Below, in pieces: positions 51,685 through 62,160 of a DNA stretch of 64,000 nt. Below the pieces are notes generated by a model. The model was not told the DNA's origin. It made no database searches and was given only the letters and a program-made list of their open reading frames with translations. A program made the position numbers and the translations under genes. The DNA lies in contig CALUNE010000011.1 of the NCBI GenBank assembly GCA_944321945.1, forward strand, positions 1 to 64,000. Direction: 5' to 3'. This DNA is from an uncultured Alistipes sp. (lineage in GTDB: Bacteria; Bacteroidota; Bacteroidia; Bacteroidales; Rikenellaceae). Within the stretch, counting starts at the first letter, position 1, and the number at the start of each line of letters is the position of its first letter.

Positions 51685-52047
51685 ATGGTGGAGAGAATTC
51701 AATACTTGCTGATTCTGTTGCTCTTCGTGCTCGCGGGGAGTCTGGATGGTGTCTCTTTCCGGGACGGGGCACACGGTGTACAGCCCGTGCTGACCCGGTC
51801 GACGGATTCCGACGCGTCCGATACGGTCCGCAATCAACTCTCGGCCTGGACCCATTCCTGTGACTTCGCGGCCGAAACGCCGGTTGTCTCCTTCGATCAC
51901 AAATACGTCGTACGCCAGCGGGCTGCGGTCCGCAGTGCCGTCGAGACCGTCTTCGGGGTCCGCATCGCATCGTCCGGCCACTCGGAAGTGTCGTCGGGCG
52001 ATGCGGTGGATTACTACGTCTTTTCGCTTGGGCGCATTCTGATTTGA
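51685..52047 (+). CDS. Small putative exported protein of unknown function
   Basis: 120 aa from the ATG at 51685 ([20 protein letters not shown]). A hydrophobic N-terminus suggests a signal peptide or single membrane anchor. The rest ([34 protein letters not shown]) has ordinary composition and matches no family I know. A -7-like TATCTTCG lies at 51654-51661. It is 141 bp before nuoA. It could be a false gene; there is no other frame of better quality here. Confidence 0.45.
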   Translation: MVERIQYLLILLLFVLAGSLDGVSFRDGAHGVQPVLTRSTDSDASDTVRNQLSAWTHSCDFAAETPVVSFDHKYVVRQRAAVRSAVETVFGVRIASSGHSEVSSGDAVDYYVFSLGRILI

Positions 52048-52188
52048 CACGCCCCGGTCCGTCTTCGCCGATGTCGGTCGGGCTCCGGGGCCGGGTGCCG
52101 CATCGCCGCGACGGATCTGCGCGACTGACCCGCGGATCGCCCGATCTGCGGATCGCCACGACTGTCGAATCCATAAATTTAATTATAT

Positions 52189-52539
52189 ATGTATTTCACG
52201 CTATTGGTGGTCGTCATTCTTACGGCCATTGCGCTGGTTGCAGTCGCGTTGGGCATCGCCCGCGCCATCTCGCCGCGCTCGTACAACCCCCAGAAGGGCG
52301 AAGCCTACGAGTGCGGTATTCCGACGCGCGGACGTTCGTGGATGCAGTTCAAGGTGGGTTACTACCTCTTTGCCATCCTCTTTCTGATGTTCGACGTCGA
52401 GACGGTCTTCCTCTTCTCGTGGGCCGTCGTCGTGCAGGATCTCGGTCTCTACGGACTGGTGAGCATCCTGTTCTTCCTGGTCGTATTGATTTTGGGCCTG
52501 GCCTATGCCTGGCGGAAAGGAGCTTTGGAATGGAAGTAG
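52189..52539 (+). CDS. nuoA: NADH-quinone oxidoreductase subunit A
   Basis: 116 aa, three transmembrane helices, inner membrane. Family motif [36 protein letters not shown] (listed here in parts: YECG at about 41-44, the conserved FDVE at about 70). It sits at the junction of the membrane and hydrophilic arms of complex I. First gene of the nuo operon; it overlaps nuoB by 10 bp. Confidence 0.95.
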   Translation: MYFTLLVVVILTAIALVAVALGIARAISPRSYNPQKGEAYECGIPTRGRSWMQFKVGYYLFAILFLMFDVETVFLFSWAVVVQDLGLYGLVSILFFLVVLILGLAYAWRKGALEWK

Positions 52540-53192
52540 GAAAACCCCGCATCAAGTCGATGAAGTACGAAGACTTCAACGACAACGAGTACATCGAATC
52601 GATGATCCGCGAATTGCGCGAGAACGGCACGAATGTCGTCGTGGGCTGCCTCGACGAGGTGATCGAGTGGGGCCGCAGCAACAGTCTCTGGCCGCTGACC
52701 TTCGCCACGAGCTGCTGCGGTATCGAATTCATGGCCGTGGGCGCCGCGCGCTACGATTTTGCCCGTTTCGGGTTTGAAGTGGCCCGCGCCTCCCCGCGTC
52801 AGGCCGACTTCATCATGGTTGCCGGTACGATCACCCACAAGATGGCTCCCGTGCTGAAGCGTCTCTACGACCAGATGGCCGATCCGAAATATGTCATTGC
52901 CACGGGCGGATGCGCCATCAGCGGCGGTCCGTTCAAGAAGTCGTACCACGTGGTCAACGGCGTGGATCAGATCCTTCCGGTGGATGTCTACATTCCCGGC
53001 TGCCCGCCGCGTCCCGAAGCGATGCTCTACGGACTGATGCAGCTGCAGCGCAAGGTCAAGGTCCAGCGCTTTCTGGGCGGCGTGAACCGTCAGATCAGCG
53101 AAAAGGAGTATGACGAACTGATGCGCCGCGACCTGACGGCCGAAAAGAACGAACTCAACGTAGAAGAAGCAGAATCGAACCATGAACAGTAA
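52530..53192 (+). CDS. nuoB: NADH-quinone oxidoreductase subunit B
   Basis: 220 aa from the ATG at 52530, inside the end of nuoA. It carries the N2 [4Fe-4S] cluster next to the quinone site: the adjacent Cys pair in [18 protein letters not shown] and PGCPPRPEA. The charged C-terminal extension ([16 protein letters not shown]) is longer than in E. coli. It overlaps nuoCD by 11 bp, so translation is coupled. Confidence 0.96.
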   Translation: MEVGKPRIKSMKYEDFNDNEYIESMIRELRENGTNVVVGCLDEVIEWGRSNSLWPLTFATSCCGIEFMAVGAARYDFARFGFEVARASPRQADFIMVAGTITHKMAPVLKRLYDQMADPKYVIATGGCAISGGPFKKSYHVVNGVDQILPVDVYIPGCPPRPEAMLYGLMQLQRKVKVQRFLGGVNRQISEKEYDELMRRDLTAEKNELNVEEAESNHEQ

Positions 53193-54801
53193 TCTGAAAG
53201 ATAAAATCACGGCCTGGGAACCCGCGGCCGTATGGTCGGAGAGCGGCGACGGGTTGTTCACCGTGCCGGCCGACCGCTTCCGCGCACTGGCCGAACGGCT
53301 GCATGCCGAGGGCTTCGACTTCCTGCGCAGCCTCACCGGCATGGACTGGGGCGAAGAGGGCTTCGGGGTGGTCTACCATCTGGAGGCCACGTCGACGGGC
53401 GAGAACGTCGTCCTGCGGACGCTGACGCCCGATCGCGAGAATCCGGTGCTCCCGTCGGTGTGCGACCTCTGGAAGGGGGCCAACCTGAACGAACGCGAGG
53501 CGTTCGACTACTTCGGCATCCGCTTTCTGAACCATCCCGACATGCGCCGGCTGTATCTGCGCGACGACTGGGTGGGATACCCCCTGCGCAAGGATTACGA
53601 CCCGGCGCAGAACCCCCTGCGCATGAGCAACGAGGTGGCGAAGGACAGCACCGCGTCGTTCGAACTGATGCCCGACGGCAGCATCATCCGCAAGCGCAAC
53701 GTCCTCTTCGAGGAGGAGGAGTACGTCATCAACATCGGCCCCCAGCACCCAGCCACCCACGGCGTGCTGCGCTTCCGCGTCTCGCTCGAGGGTGAGATCA
53801 TCCGCAAGCTGGACGCCCACTGCGGCTACATCCACCGCGGTATCGAGAAGATGTGCGAGGAGCTGACCTACCCGCAGACGCTGGCCCTGACGGACCGTCT
53901 CGACTACCTCGGCGCCTCGCAGAACCGCCATGCCCTCTGCATGTGCATCGAGAAGGGACTCGGCATCGAGGTGACCGACCGCGTGAAGTACATCCGTACG
54001 ATCATGGACGAGCTGCAGCGCATCGATTCGCACCTGCTCTTCTTCTCGTGCCTCTGCATGGACATGGGCGCGCTGACGGCCTTCTTCTACGGTTTCCGCG
54101 ACCGCGAAAAGGTCCTCGACATCCTCGAGCAGACCACCGGCGGCCGTCTGATCCAGGCCTACAACACCATCGGCGGCGTGCAGGCCGACATCCATCCGGA
54201 ATTCGTGCGCAAGACCAAGGAGTTCATCGCCTACATGCGGCCGCTGCTGCGCGAATACCACGAGGTCTTCACGGGCAACGTCATCGCCCAGGAGCGTCTG
54301 AAGGGCACCGGCGTGCTGACGCGCGAGGATGCCATCTCGTTCGGCGCCACGGGCGGTACGGGACGCGCCTCGGGCTGGGCCTGCGACGTGCGCAAACGCC
54401 ATCCCTATGCCGCCTACGACCATGTGAAGTTCGACGAGGTGCTCTTCACCGAGGGTGACTGCTTCGCCCGCTACATGGTCCGCATGCGCGAGATCGAGCA
54501 GAGCCTGAACATCATCGAGCAGCTGATCGACAACATCCCCGAGGGCGACTACCAGCTGAAGATGAAACCCGTGATCCGCATCCCCGAAGGCAGCTACTAC
54601 GCCGCCGTGGAGGGCAGCCGCGGCGAATTCGGCGTCTTCATCGAGAGCCGGGGCGACAAGTACCCCTACCGCATGAAGTTCCGCTCGACGGGCCTCCCGC
54701 TGGTCGCCTGCCTGGACACCATCGCCCGGGGTGCCAAGATCGCCGACCTGATCGCCATCGGCGGTACGTTGGACTATGTGGTTCCCGATATTGACCGTTA
54801 A
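53182..54801 (+). CDS. nuoCD: Fused NADH-quinone oxidoreductase subunits C and D
   Basis: 539 aa. The NuoC part (residues 1 to about 160) ends with [10 protein letters not shown] and [14 protein letters not shown]. The NuoD part starts at about 185 ([16 protein letters not shown]), then [14 protein letters not shown] and the quinone-site HCGYxHRG motif, and ends [11 protein letters not shown]. Fusion of C and D occurs in E. coli and Bacteroidota. It forms the quinone chamber with NuoB. Confidence 0.96.
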   Translation: MNSNLKDKITAWEPAAVWSESGDGLFTVPADRFRALAERLHAEGFDFLRSLTGMDWGEEGFGVVYHLEATSTGENVVLRTLTPDRENPVLPSVCDLWKGANLNEREAFDYFGIRFLNHPDMRRLYLRDDWVGYPLRKDYDPAQNPLRMSNEVAKDSTASFELMPDGSIIRKRNVLFEEEEYVINIGPQHPATHGVLRFRVSLEGEIIRKLDAHCGYIHRGIEKMCEELTYPQTLALTDRLDYLGASQNRHALCMCIEKGLGIEVTDRVKYIRTIMDELQRIDSHLLFFSCLCMDMGALTAFFYGFRDREKVLDILEQTTGGRLIQAYNTIGGVQADIHPEFVRKTKEFIAYMRPLLREYHEVFTGNVIAQERLKGTGVLTREDAISFGATGGTGRASGWACDVRKRHPYAAYDHVKFDEVLFTEGDCFARYMVRMREIEQSLNIIEQLIDNIPEGDYQLKMKPVIRIPEGSYYAAVEGSRGEFGVFIESRGDKYPYRMKFRSTGLPLVACLDTIARGAKIADLIAIGGTLDYVVPDIDR

Positions 54802-54818
54802 ACGCAAAACCCGAAGAT

Positions 54819-55895
54819 ATGTTTGATTTCAGCATAATTACAAGCTGGGTCCACGGACTGCTGACGTCGTGGATGCCCGAGGGCCTGGCGATCTTCCTCG
54901 AATGCGTGATCGTTGGCGTCTGCCTGCTGTTGATGTATGCCGTGATCGCCATCGTGATGATCTTCATGGAGCGCAAGGTCTGCGCGGCCTTCCAGTGTCG
55001 TCTGGGCCCGATGCGCGTGGGACCGTGGGGCACGGTGCAGGTCTTCTGCGACGTCATCAAGATGTTGACCAAGGAGATCATCACCATCCGCCATTCGGAC
55101 CGTTTCCTCTACAACCTGGCCCCCTACATCGTCATTCTGGCCTCGGTGCTGGCCTTCGCCTGCCTGCCCGTGTCGCGGGGGCTCGAGATCCTCGACTTCA
55201 ACGTCGGCGTCTTCTTCCTGATGGCCGCCTCGTCGATCGGCGTGGTGGGTATCCTGCTCGCCGGATGGAGCTCGAACAACAAGTATTCGCTCATCGGCGC
55301 CATGCGAAGCGGCGCGCAGATGATCTCCTATGAACTCTCGATCGGATTGTCGATCCTCACGATCGTCGTGCTGACCGATACGATGCAGTTCTCCGAGATC
55401 GTCGAGCGGCAGGCCGACGGCTGGTTCCTCTTCAAGGGGCACCTCCCGGCGCTGATCGCCTTCGTAATCTACCTCATCGCCGGCAATGCCGAGGTCAACC
55501 GCGGCCCGTTCGACCTCCCGGAGGCCGAATCGGAGCTGACGGCCGGTTACCACACCGAGTATTCGGGCATGCACTTCGGACTGTTCTACGTGGCCGAGTT
55601 CGTCAACCTGTTCATCATCTCGGGCGTGGCGGCCACGATCTTCCTCGGAGGCTGGATGCCGCTGCACATCTCCGGCTGGGAGGGCTTCAACACGGTGATG
55701 GACTACATCCCGGGCTTTGTGTGGTTCTTCGCCAAGGCCTTCTTCGTGGTGTGGCTGCTGATGTGGATCAAGTGGACCTTCCCGCGGCTGCGTATCGACC
55801 AGATCCTGACCCTCGAATGGAAATACCTCGTGCCGATCGGACTGGTGAACCTGCTGCTGATGGTCATTGTCGTCGTATTCAAACTGCATTTCTGA
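54819..55895 (+). CDS. nuoH: NADH-quinone oxidoreductase subunit H
   Basis: 358 aa, eight or nine transmembrane helices. Motifs: FMERKVCAAFQCRLGPMRVG, DVIKMLTKE and EVNRGPFDLPEAESELTAGY, the acidic loop that helps form the quinone channel. It directly follows nuoCD by 17 bp; nuoE, nuoF and nuoG, which lie between CD and H in E. coli, are absent. Confidence 0.96.
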   Translation: MFDFSIITSWVHGLLTSWMPEGLAIFLECVIVGVCLLLMYAVIAIVMIFMERKVCAAFQCRLGPMRVGPWGTVQVFCDVIKMLTKEIITIRHSDRFLYNLAPYIVILASVLAFACLPVSRGLEILDFNVGVFFLMAASSIGVVGILLAGWSSNNKYSLIGAMRSGAQMISYELSIGLSILTIVVLTDTMQFSEIVERQADGWFLFKGHLPALIAFVIYLIAGNAEVNRGPFDLPEAESELTAGYHTEYSGMHFGLFYVAEFVNLFIISGVAATIFLGGWMPLHISGWEGFNTVMDYIPGFVWFFAKAFFVVWLLMWIKWTFPRLRIDQILTLEWKYLVPIGLVNLLLMVIVVVFKLHF

Positions 55896-55897
55896 TT

Positions 55898-56332
55898 ATG
55901 AGCTATATCAAAGGACTTTTCCACGGTCTGGGAACCCTGACTACGGGTATGAAGGTCACCTTGCGGGAGTTCTTCACGCCGAAGGTGACGGAGCAGTACC
56001 CCGAAAACCGGGCGACGCTGAAGATGTACGACCGCTTCTGCGGCGAACTGACCATGCCGCACGACGCCGAGGGCCACAACAAGTGCATCGCCTGCGGGCT
56101 GTGCCAGACCAACTGCCCCAACGGCACGATCCGTCTTACGACCGAGATGGTCACCGACCCCGAAACGGGCAAGAAGAAGAAACGCCTGGTGCGCTACGAA
56201 TACGACCTGGGGTCGTGCATGTTCTGCCACCTGTGCGTGAACGGCTGCCCGACGGGTGCCATCCGCTTCTCCACGAAGTTCGAACATGCGGTCTTCACCC
56301 GCGAAAAACTCGTCAAACAACTCAATCGTTAA
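55898..56332 (+). CDS. nuoI: NADH-quinone oxidoreductase subunit I (2 x 4Fe-4S)
   Basis: 144 aa from the ATG at 55898, 2 bp after the nuoH stop. Two ferredoxin-type clusters: CIACGLCQTNCP and CMFCHLCVNGCP. It carries electrons from the donor module toward NuoB. In a complex without NuoEFG this subunit is a natural docking site for ferredoxin or another donor, which is inference from known 11-subunit enzymes. Confidence 0.96.
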   Translation: MSYIKGLFHGLGTLTTGMKVTLREFFTPKVTEQYPENRATLKMYDRFCGELTMPHDAEGHNKCIACGLCQTNCPNGTIRLTTEMVTDPETGKKKKRLVRYEYDLGSCMFCHLCVNGCPTGAIRFSTKFEHAVFTREKLVKQLNR

Positions 56333-56335
56333 GCC

Positions 56336-56845
56336 ATGGAGATAACTCTCGAACTGATCGTTTTCATCATTCTGGCGATATTCATCTGCGTGAACGCCAT
56401 CCTGGCCGCGACGACCAAGCGTATCCTGCGGGCTGCGACCTATCTGCTCTTCGTGCTGTTCGGTACGGCGGGCATCTACTTCCAGCTCAACTACTCGTTC
56501 CTGGGGGCCGTACAGCTGCTCATCTACGCCGGCGGTATCACGGTCCTCTACGTCTTCTCGATCCTGCTGACGTCGAGCGAGGGCGACAAGGCCCCCGAAC
56601 TGAAGGGTTACAAGTTCGTCGCGGGTCTGATCGCCACGGTGCTGAGCCTGGGCGTGTGTCTCTGGGTGATGCTGCGCCACGACTTCCTGCCGCAGCACTT
56701 CGAACACGGCGAACTCAACGTACGTACGATCGGTCATGCGTTGATGAGCGTCGACAAGTACGGTTACGTGCTGCCCTTCGAGGTCATCAGCGTGCTGCTG
56801 CTGGCCTGCATCGTCGGCGGTATCATGATCGCCCGCAAACGTTAA
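56336..56845 (+). CDS. nuoJ: NADH-quinone oxidoreductase subunit J
   Basis: 169 aa, five transmembrane helices, inner membrane. ATTKRILRAATYLLFVLFGT and SFLGAVQLLIYAGGITVLYV (TM3 with the pi-bulge region) are typical of NuoJ. It begins 3 bp after nuoI. Confidence 0.94.
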   Translation: MEITLELIVFIILAIFICVNAILAATTKRILRAATYLLFVLFGTAGIYFQLNYSFLGAVQLLIYAGGITVLYVFSILLTSSEGDKAPELKGYKFVAGLIATVLSLGVCLWVMLRHDFLPQHFEHGELNVRTIGHALMSVDKYGYVLPFEVISVLLLACIVGGIMIARKR

Positions 56846-56858
56846 AAAAAGTACGGCT

Positions 56859-57167
56859 ATGATCAAAATGGAATACTATCTCGTCGTCTCCACGATCCTG
56901 ATGTTCGTGGGATTCTACGGCTTCGTCACGCGCCGCAACCTGCTGGCGATGCTGATCTCCGTGGAGCTGATCCTCAATTCGGTGGATATCAACTTCGTGG
57001 TCTTCAACCGATTCCTCTTCCCGGAGCAGCTGGAGGGATTCTTCTTCACGCTCTTTGCCATCGGCGTGAGCGCCGCGGAGACCGCCGTGGCCATCGCCAT
57101 CATCATCAACATCTACCGCAACATCCGCAACATCGAGGTCAAGAACCTGCGGGAGATGAAGTGGTAA
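56859..57167 (+). CDS. nuoK: NADH-quinone oxidoreductase subunit K
   Basis: 102 aa (ATG 56859, or 56868 for a 99-aa form). Three transmembrane helices with the proton-path glutamates in LISVELILNSVDINFV and AAETAVAIAIIINIYRN. 13 bp after nuoJ. Confidence 0.95.
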   Translation: MIKMEYYLVVSTILMFVGFYGFVTRRNLLAMLISVELILNSVDINFVVFNRFLFPEQLEGFFFTLFAIGVSAAETAVAIAIIINIYRNIRNIEVKNLREMKW

Positions 57168-57186
57168 CCACCGTGTACGCAAGCTT

Positions 57187-59079
57187 ATGGAATATACGAT
57201 TCTGATCCTGTTGCTGCCCTTTCTGAGCTTCCTCTTTCTGGGGCTCGCGGGCATGAAACTCCGCCCGGTGGTGGCGGGGGCCATCGGTACGGCGGTGCTG
57301 GCCGTGGTGGCCGTGTTGAGCTACATGACGGCCTGGGAGTACTTCTCGGCCGGGCGCGATGCCGCGGGGGTCTTCCCGACGCTCATCCCCTGGAATGCGG
57401 TCTGGCTGCCCATCGCGGGTGACCTGCACATCGATCTGGGCGTGCTGCTCGACCCGATCTCGGTGATGATGCTGGTGGTGATCTCCACCGTCTCGCTCAT
57501 GGTCCACATCTACTCGTTCGGCTACATGAAGGGCGAGAGGGGCTTCCAGCGCTACTACGCTTTCCTGTCGCTCTTCACGATGAGCATGATGGGGCTGGTC
57601 GTGGCGACGAACATCTTCCAGATGTATCTCTTCTGGGAGTTGGTGGGCGTCAGCTCCTACCTGCTGATCGGTTTCTACTACACGAAGCCCGAGGCGATCG
57701 CCGCCTCGAAGAAGGCCTTCATCGTGACGCGTTTCGCCGACCTGGGCTTCCTCGTCGGCATCCTCGTCTACGGCTATTACGCCGGAACCTTCACCTTTAC
57801 GCCCGCCGCTTCGACGCTGGCTGCCGCCGGTGTGATGATTCCGCTGGCGCTGGGTCTGATGTTTGTCGGCGGTGCAGGCAAGAGCGCCATGTTCCCGCTG
57901 CACATCTGGCTGCCCGACGCCATGGAGGGCCCGACGCCCGTTTCGGCGCTGATCCATGCCGCGACGATGGTCGTGGCGGGTGTCTACCTCGTGGCGCGGA
58001 TGTTCCCGCTCTTCATCGGCTACGCCCCCGAGGTGCTGCACTGGACGGCCTACATCGGCGCCTTCACGGCGCTGTATGCCGCCGTGGTGGCCTGCGTACA
58101 GAGCGACATCAAGCGCGTGCTGGCCTTCAGTACCATCTCGCAGATCGGCTTCATGATCGTGGCGCTGGGCGTCTGCACGTCGAACGACCCCCACGCGGGC
58201 GGTCTGGGCTACATGGCCTCGATGTTCCACCTCTTCACCCACGCGATGTTCAAGGCGCTGCTGTTCCTCGGTGCCGGCGCGATCATCCACGCCGTGCATT
58301 CGAACGAAATGTCGACGATGGGCGGTCTGCGCAAGTACATGCCCGTGACGCACATCACGTTCCTGGTGGCCTGCCTGGCCATCGCCGGTATCTGGCCCTT
58401 CAGCGGCTTCTTCTCGAAAGATGAGATCCTGACGGCCTGCTTCGCCTTCAGCCCCGTGATGGGGTGGGTGATGACGGCCATCGCCGGTCTGACGGCCTTC
58501 TACATGTTCCGTCTCTACTACGGCATCTTCTGGGGCCGCGAAAACCGCGAACTCCACGCCGAGCATACGCCTCACGAAGCTCCCTTTACGATGACCCTGC
58601 CGCTGCTGATTCTGGCTGCGGTGACCTGCGTGGCGGGCTTCATCCCCTTCGGAAAGTTCGTTTCGGCCGACGGCCTGGCCTACACGATCCACATCGACGG
58701 CCGGGTAGCCGCCCTGAGCCTCTGCGTGGCCGTCGCGGCCATTGCGCTGGCCACGTGGATGTATGCCCGTGAGAAGCAGCCCGTGGCCGATCGGCTGGCC
58801 GAGCGCTTCAGCGGCCTGCACCGTGCGGCCTACCACCGCTTCTACATCGACGAGATCTACCAGTTCATCACCCATCGCGTGATCTTCGCCTGCATCTCGA
58901 CGCCGATCGCCTGGTTCGACCGTCACGTCGTCGACGGATTCCTCAATCTGCTGGCCTCGGCCACGAACGGCACCGCCTGGCTCATCCGCGAGATGCAGAG
59001 CGGCAGCGTGCAGCGTTACTGCATCTGGTTCATGGGCGGCGCGCTGGGCCTGACGATCCTCATTCTTATCATCTGCTAA
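57187..59079 (+). CDS. nuoL: NADH-quinone oxidoreductase subunit L
   Basis: 630 aa, Mrp-antiporter-like proton pump, about 16 transmembrane helices. Motifs: YMKGERGFQRYYAFLSLFTM, FWELVGVSSYLLIGFYY (key Glu), KSAMFPLHIWLPDAMEGPTP (Lys), ISQIGFMIVALG and MFHLFTHAMFKALLFLGAG (Lys/His). The C-terminal lateral helix region is present (DRHVVDGFLNLLA). Confidence 0.96.
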   Translation: MEYTILILLLPFLSFLFLGLAGMKLRPVVAGAIGTAVLAVVAVLSYMTAWEYFSAGRDAAGVFPTLIPWNAVWLPIAGDLHIDLGVLLDPISVMMLVVISTVSLMVHIYSFGYMKGERGFQRYYAFLSLFTMSMMGLVVATNIFQMYLFWELVGVSSYLLIGFYYTKPEAIAASKKAFIVTRFADLGFLVGILVYGYYAGTFTFTPAASTLAAAGVMIPLALGLMFVGGAGKSAMFPLHIWLPDAMEGPTPVSALIHAATMVVAGVYLVARMFPLFIGYAPEVLHWTAYIGAFTALYAAVVACVQSDIKRVLAFSTISQIGFMIVALGVCTSNDPHAGGLGYMASMFHLFTHAMFKALLFLGAGAIIHAVHSNEMSTMGGLRKYMPVTHITFLVACLAIAGIWPFSGFFSKDEILTACFAFSPVMGWVMTAIAGLTAFYMFRLYYGIFWGRENRELHAEHTPHEAPFTMTLPLLILAAVTCVAGFIPFGKFVSADGLAYTIHIDGRVAALSLCVAVAAIALATWMYAREKQPVADRLAERFSGLHRAAYHRFYIDEIYQFITHRVIFACISTPIAWFDRHVVDGFLNLLASATNGTAWLIREMQSGSVQRYCIWFMGGALGLTILILIIC

Positions 59080-59091
59080 TTGGAACACGTT

Positions 59092-60576
59092 ATGAATATC
59101 TTATCCCTGTTTCCTGCCGTCCCCCTGGTGATGATGCTGGGGCTGTGGCTCTCGAAGTCGCGGCGGCAGATCCATACCGTGATGGTGGCGGGATCGACCG
59201 TGCTGCTGGCACTGGCCATCTGGCTCGTCTTCCACTACCTCGGTCTGCGTGAGGCCGGTGAAACGGCCCAGATGCTGATGACCGAAAGCGTCATGTGGTA
59301 CGCTCCGCTCAACATCCACTACGCCGTGGGTGTCGACGGCATCTCGGTGGCCATGCTGCTGCTGTCGGCCATCATCGTCTTTACGGGCACCTTCGCCTCG
59401 TGGCAGATGCAGCAGGACGTGAAGGCCTATTTCCTGTGGTTCTGTCTGCTGAGCGTCGGCGTCTTCGGATTCTTCATCTCGGTCGACCTCTTCACGATGT
59501 TCATGTTCTACGAGGTGGCGCTGATCCCGATGTACCTCCTGATCGGCGTCTGGGGCAGCGGCCGCAAGGAGTATTCGGCCATGAAGCTGACGCTGATGCT
59601 CATGGGCGGTTCGGCCCTGCTGCTGATCGGCATTCTGGGCATCTACTTCGGCGCCGGTGCCACGACGATGAACGTGCAGGAGATTGCCGCCCTGCACAAC
59701 ATTCCCGTTCAGCTGCAGCGGATCTGGTTCCCGATGGTCTTCATCGGCTTCGGCGTGCTGGGGGCCCTGTTCCCGTTCCACACGTGGAGCCCCGACGGCC
59801 ACGCTTCGGCCCCGACGGCCGTCTCGATGCTCCACGCCGGCGTGCTGATGAAGCTCGGCGGCTACGGCTGCTTCCGCGTGGCGATGTACCTGCTGCCCGA
59901 CGCGGCCCACGAGCTGAGCTGGATCTTCATCATCCTGACGACCATCTCGGTGGTCTACGGCGCCTTCTCGGCCTGCGTGCAGACCGACCTGAAGTACATC
60001 AACGCCTACTCGTCGGTGTCGCACTGCGGTCTGGTGCTCTTCGCCATCCTGATGATGAACACCACCGCTTCGACGGGCGCCATCCTGCAGATGCTGAGCC
60101 ACGGTCTGATGACGGCCCTCTTCTTCGCCCTGATCGGCATGATCTACGGACGTACGCACACGCGTGACGTGCGCCAGCTGAGCGGTCTGATGAAGGTGAT
60201 GCCCTTCCTCGCGGTGGGCTACGTGATCGCCGGTCTGGCCAACCTCGGTCTGCCGGGGCTGAGCGGCTTCGTGGCCGAGATGACGATCTTCAACGGCGCC
60301 TTCATGAACGACGATACGTTCCACCGCGTGGTGACCGTCATCGCCTGCACGTCGATCGTCATCACGGCGGTCTACATCCTGCGCGTCGTGGGCAAGATCC
60401 TCTACGGCACGTGTGAAAACCCCGAACATCTGAAACTCTCCGACGCCACGTGGGACGAACGCTTTGCGGTCATCTGCCTGGTCGTGGCCGTTGCCGGACT
60501 GGGACTGGCCCCGCTGTGGGTGAGCGACATGATCCGCGGCAGCGTCTCGGAACTCATTGCACACATCTTGAGCTGA
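59092..60576 (+). CDS. nuoM: NADH-quinone oxidoreductase subunit M
   Basis: 494 aa from the ATG at 59092; an in-frame TTG at 59080 is less likely. Antiporter-like subunit: [18 protein letters not shown] (key Glu), [20 protein letters not shown], the [17 protein letters not shown] lysine helix and [20 protein letters not shown]. It begins 12 bp after nuoL. Confidence 0.96.
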   Translation: MNILSLFPAVPLVMMLGLWLSKSRRQIHTVMVAGSTVLLALAIWLVFHYLGLREAGETAQMLMTESVMWYAPLNIHYAVGVDGISVAMLLLSAIIVFTGTFASWQMQQDVKAYFLWFCLLSVGVFGFFISVDLFTMFMFYEVALIPMYLLIGVWGSGRKEYSAMKLTLMLMGGSALLLIGILGIYFGAGATTMNVQEIAALHNIPVQLQRIWFPMVFIGFGVLGALFPFHTWSPDGHASAPTAVSMLHAGVLMKLGGYGCFRVAMYLLPDAAHELSWIFIILTTISVVYGAFSACVQTDLKYINAYSSVSHCGLVLFAILMMNTTASTGAILQMLSHGLMTALFFALIGMIYGRTHTRDVRQLSGLMKVMPFLAVGYVIAGLANLGLPGLSGFVAEMTIFNGAFMNDDTFHRVVTVIACTSIVITAVYILRVVGKILYGTCENPEHLKLSDATWDERFAVICLVVAVAGLGLAPLWVSDMIRGSVSELIAHILS

Positions 60577-60583
60577 TAAGACC

Positions 60584-62011
60584 ATGGATTACACCTCGAT
60601 ATTTCCGCTGATGCGGGCCGAACTGACCCTCACGGCAATCCTTGTCCTCGTCTTCCTGTATGACCTGATCGCCGGCAAGCGCGGTCACCGCTGGTTCTCG
60701 GCCGTGACGTGCGGACTGCTGCTCGTGCAGGTGGCGGTCAACCTCGTCCCGGGTCCCGCGGGCGAACTCTTCGGCGGCATGTTCCGCACGGTGCCGATGG
60801 ACGGCGTGGTGAAGAGCGTCCTCTCGATCGGTGCGCTGATCGTCTGCCTGCAGGCCGACCGGTGGCTGCAGCGCGAAGACACGCACCACAAACAGGGCGA
60901 ATTCTACATCCTGACCCTCTCGACGCTGCTGGGCATGTACTTCATGATCTCGGCGGGCCACTTCCTGATGTTCTTCATCGGACTGGAGCTGGCTTCGGTG
61001 CCGATGGCCTGCCTGGTGGCCTTCGACAAGTATCGCCACCACTCGGCCGAGGCCGGTGCGAAGTACATCCTCTGCGCGCTGTTTTCGAGCGGTCTGATGC
61101 TCTTCGGCATCTCGTTCCTCTACGGCACGACCGGCACGCTCTATTTCGACGACATGGCCGGCCGTCTGACCGCCACGCCGCTCGAGATCATGTCGCTGGT
61201 CTTCTTCTTCTCGGGTCTGGGCTTCAAGATCTCGCTGGTGCCCTTCCACCTGTGGACGGCCGACGCCTACCAGGGGGCTCCGACGGCGGTGACCTCCTAC
61301 CTCTCGGTCGTTTCGAAGGCATCGGCGGCATTCGTGCTCTTCACGACGCTGGTCAAGGTCTTCGCTCCGCTGATCGAGCAGTGGCAGACGCTGCTGTGGA
61401 TCGTCACGGTGTTGAGCATCACGGTGGCCAACCTCTTCGCCCTGCGGCAGAAGGATCTCAAGCGCTTCATGGCCTTCTCGTCGATCTCGCAGGCCGGATA
61501 CATCATGCTGGCCGTCATCGGCGGCAATGCGTTGGGCATGACCTCGCTGGTCTTCTACGTGCTGGTCTACATGGCGGCCAACCTGGCGGTCTTCGGCGTG
61601 CTGTCGACCGTCGAGCAGCACAGCGGCGGCCGCGTCTCGCTCGAGGATTACAACGGCTTCTACCGCACCAATCCGAAGCTGGCCGTAATGATGATGCTGG
61701 CACTCTTCTCGCTGGCGGGCATTCCGCCCTTTGCGGGCTTCTTCTCGAAGTTCTTCGTCTTCGCATCGGCCTTCAAGGCGGGCTTCTACGTGCTGGTCTT
61801 CATCGCCCTGCTCAATACGGTCATCTCGCTCTACTACTACCTGCTGATCGTCAAGGCGATGTTCATTACGCCGTCCGATGAGCCGATCGCCACTTTCCGC
61901 AGCGATGTCGGTACGCGCATCAGCCTGGCGATGTGCATGGCCGGCGTGCTGCTGCTGGGTGTGGTAAGTGCCGTCTACGACGGAATCAACGCCCTCTCCT
62001 TCGGGCTCTGA
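60584..62011 (+). CDS. nuoN: NADH-quinone oxidoreductase subunit N
   Basis: 475 aa, 14 transmembrane helices. [38 protein letters not shown] and [18 protein letters not shown] are the NuoN proton-path motifs. Last gene of the operon, 7 bp after nuoM; a good terminator follows. Confidence 0.96.
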   Translation: MDYTSIFPLMRAELTLTAILVLVFLYDLIAGKRGHRWFSAVTCGLLLVQVAVNLVPGPAGELFGGMFRTVPMDGVVKSVLSIGALIVCLQADRWLQREDTHHKQGEFYILTLSTLLGMYFMISAGHFLMFFIGLELASVPMACLVAFDKYRHHSAEAGAKYILCALFSSGLMLFGISFLYGTTGTLYFDDMAGRLTATPLEIMSLVFFFSGLGFKISLVPFHLWTADAYQGAPTAVTSYLSVVSKASAAFVLFTTLVKVFAPLIEQWQTLLWIVTVLSITVANLFALRQKDLKRFMAFSSISQAGYIMLAVIGGNALGMTSLVFYVLVYMAANLAVFGVLSTVEQHSGGRVSLEDYNGFYRTNPKLAVMMMLALFSLAGIPPFAGFFSKFFVFASAFKAGFYVLVFIALLNTVISLYYYLLIVKAMFITPSDEPIATFRSDVGTRISLAMCMAGVLLLGVVSAVYDGINALSFGL

Positions 62012-62028
62012 TCCCGGAAGAACCGGTG

Positions 62029-62063
62029 AAAGAGGCGCAATCCGACGGGTTGCGCCTCTTTTT
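62029..62063 (+). terminator. Terminator of the nuo operon
   Basis: AAAGAGGCGCAA / TTGCGCCTCTTT, a 12-bp perfect stem with a 9-base loop, then T-rich. Confidence 0.9.
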
Positions 62064-62120
62064 TGTACGGCTGAAGATCGGATTTTGTCCGGGAACGACC
62101 GGAAATTGCGGATTTTGACC

Positions 62121-62128
62121 TATTTTTG
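62121..62128 (+). promoter_or_regulatory. -7 box of the mannosyltransferase gene
   Basis: TATTTTTG matches the consensus, 32 bp before the ATG at 62161. No clear TTTG 19-20 bp upstream. Confidence 0.5.
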
Positions 62129-62160
62129 CTCCACAAAACTGCTTGAAACCGCTCGAAATC

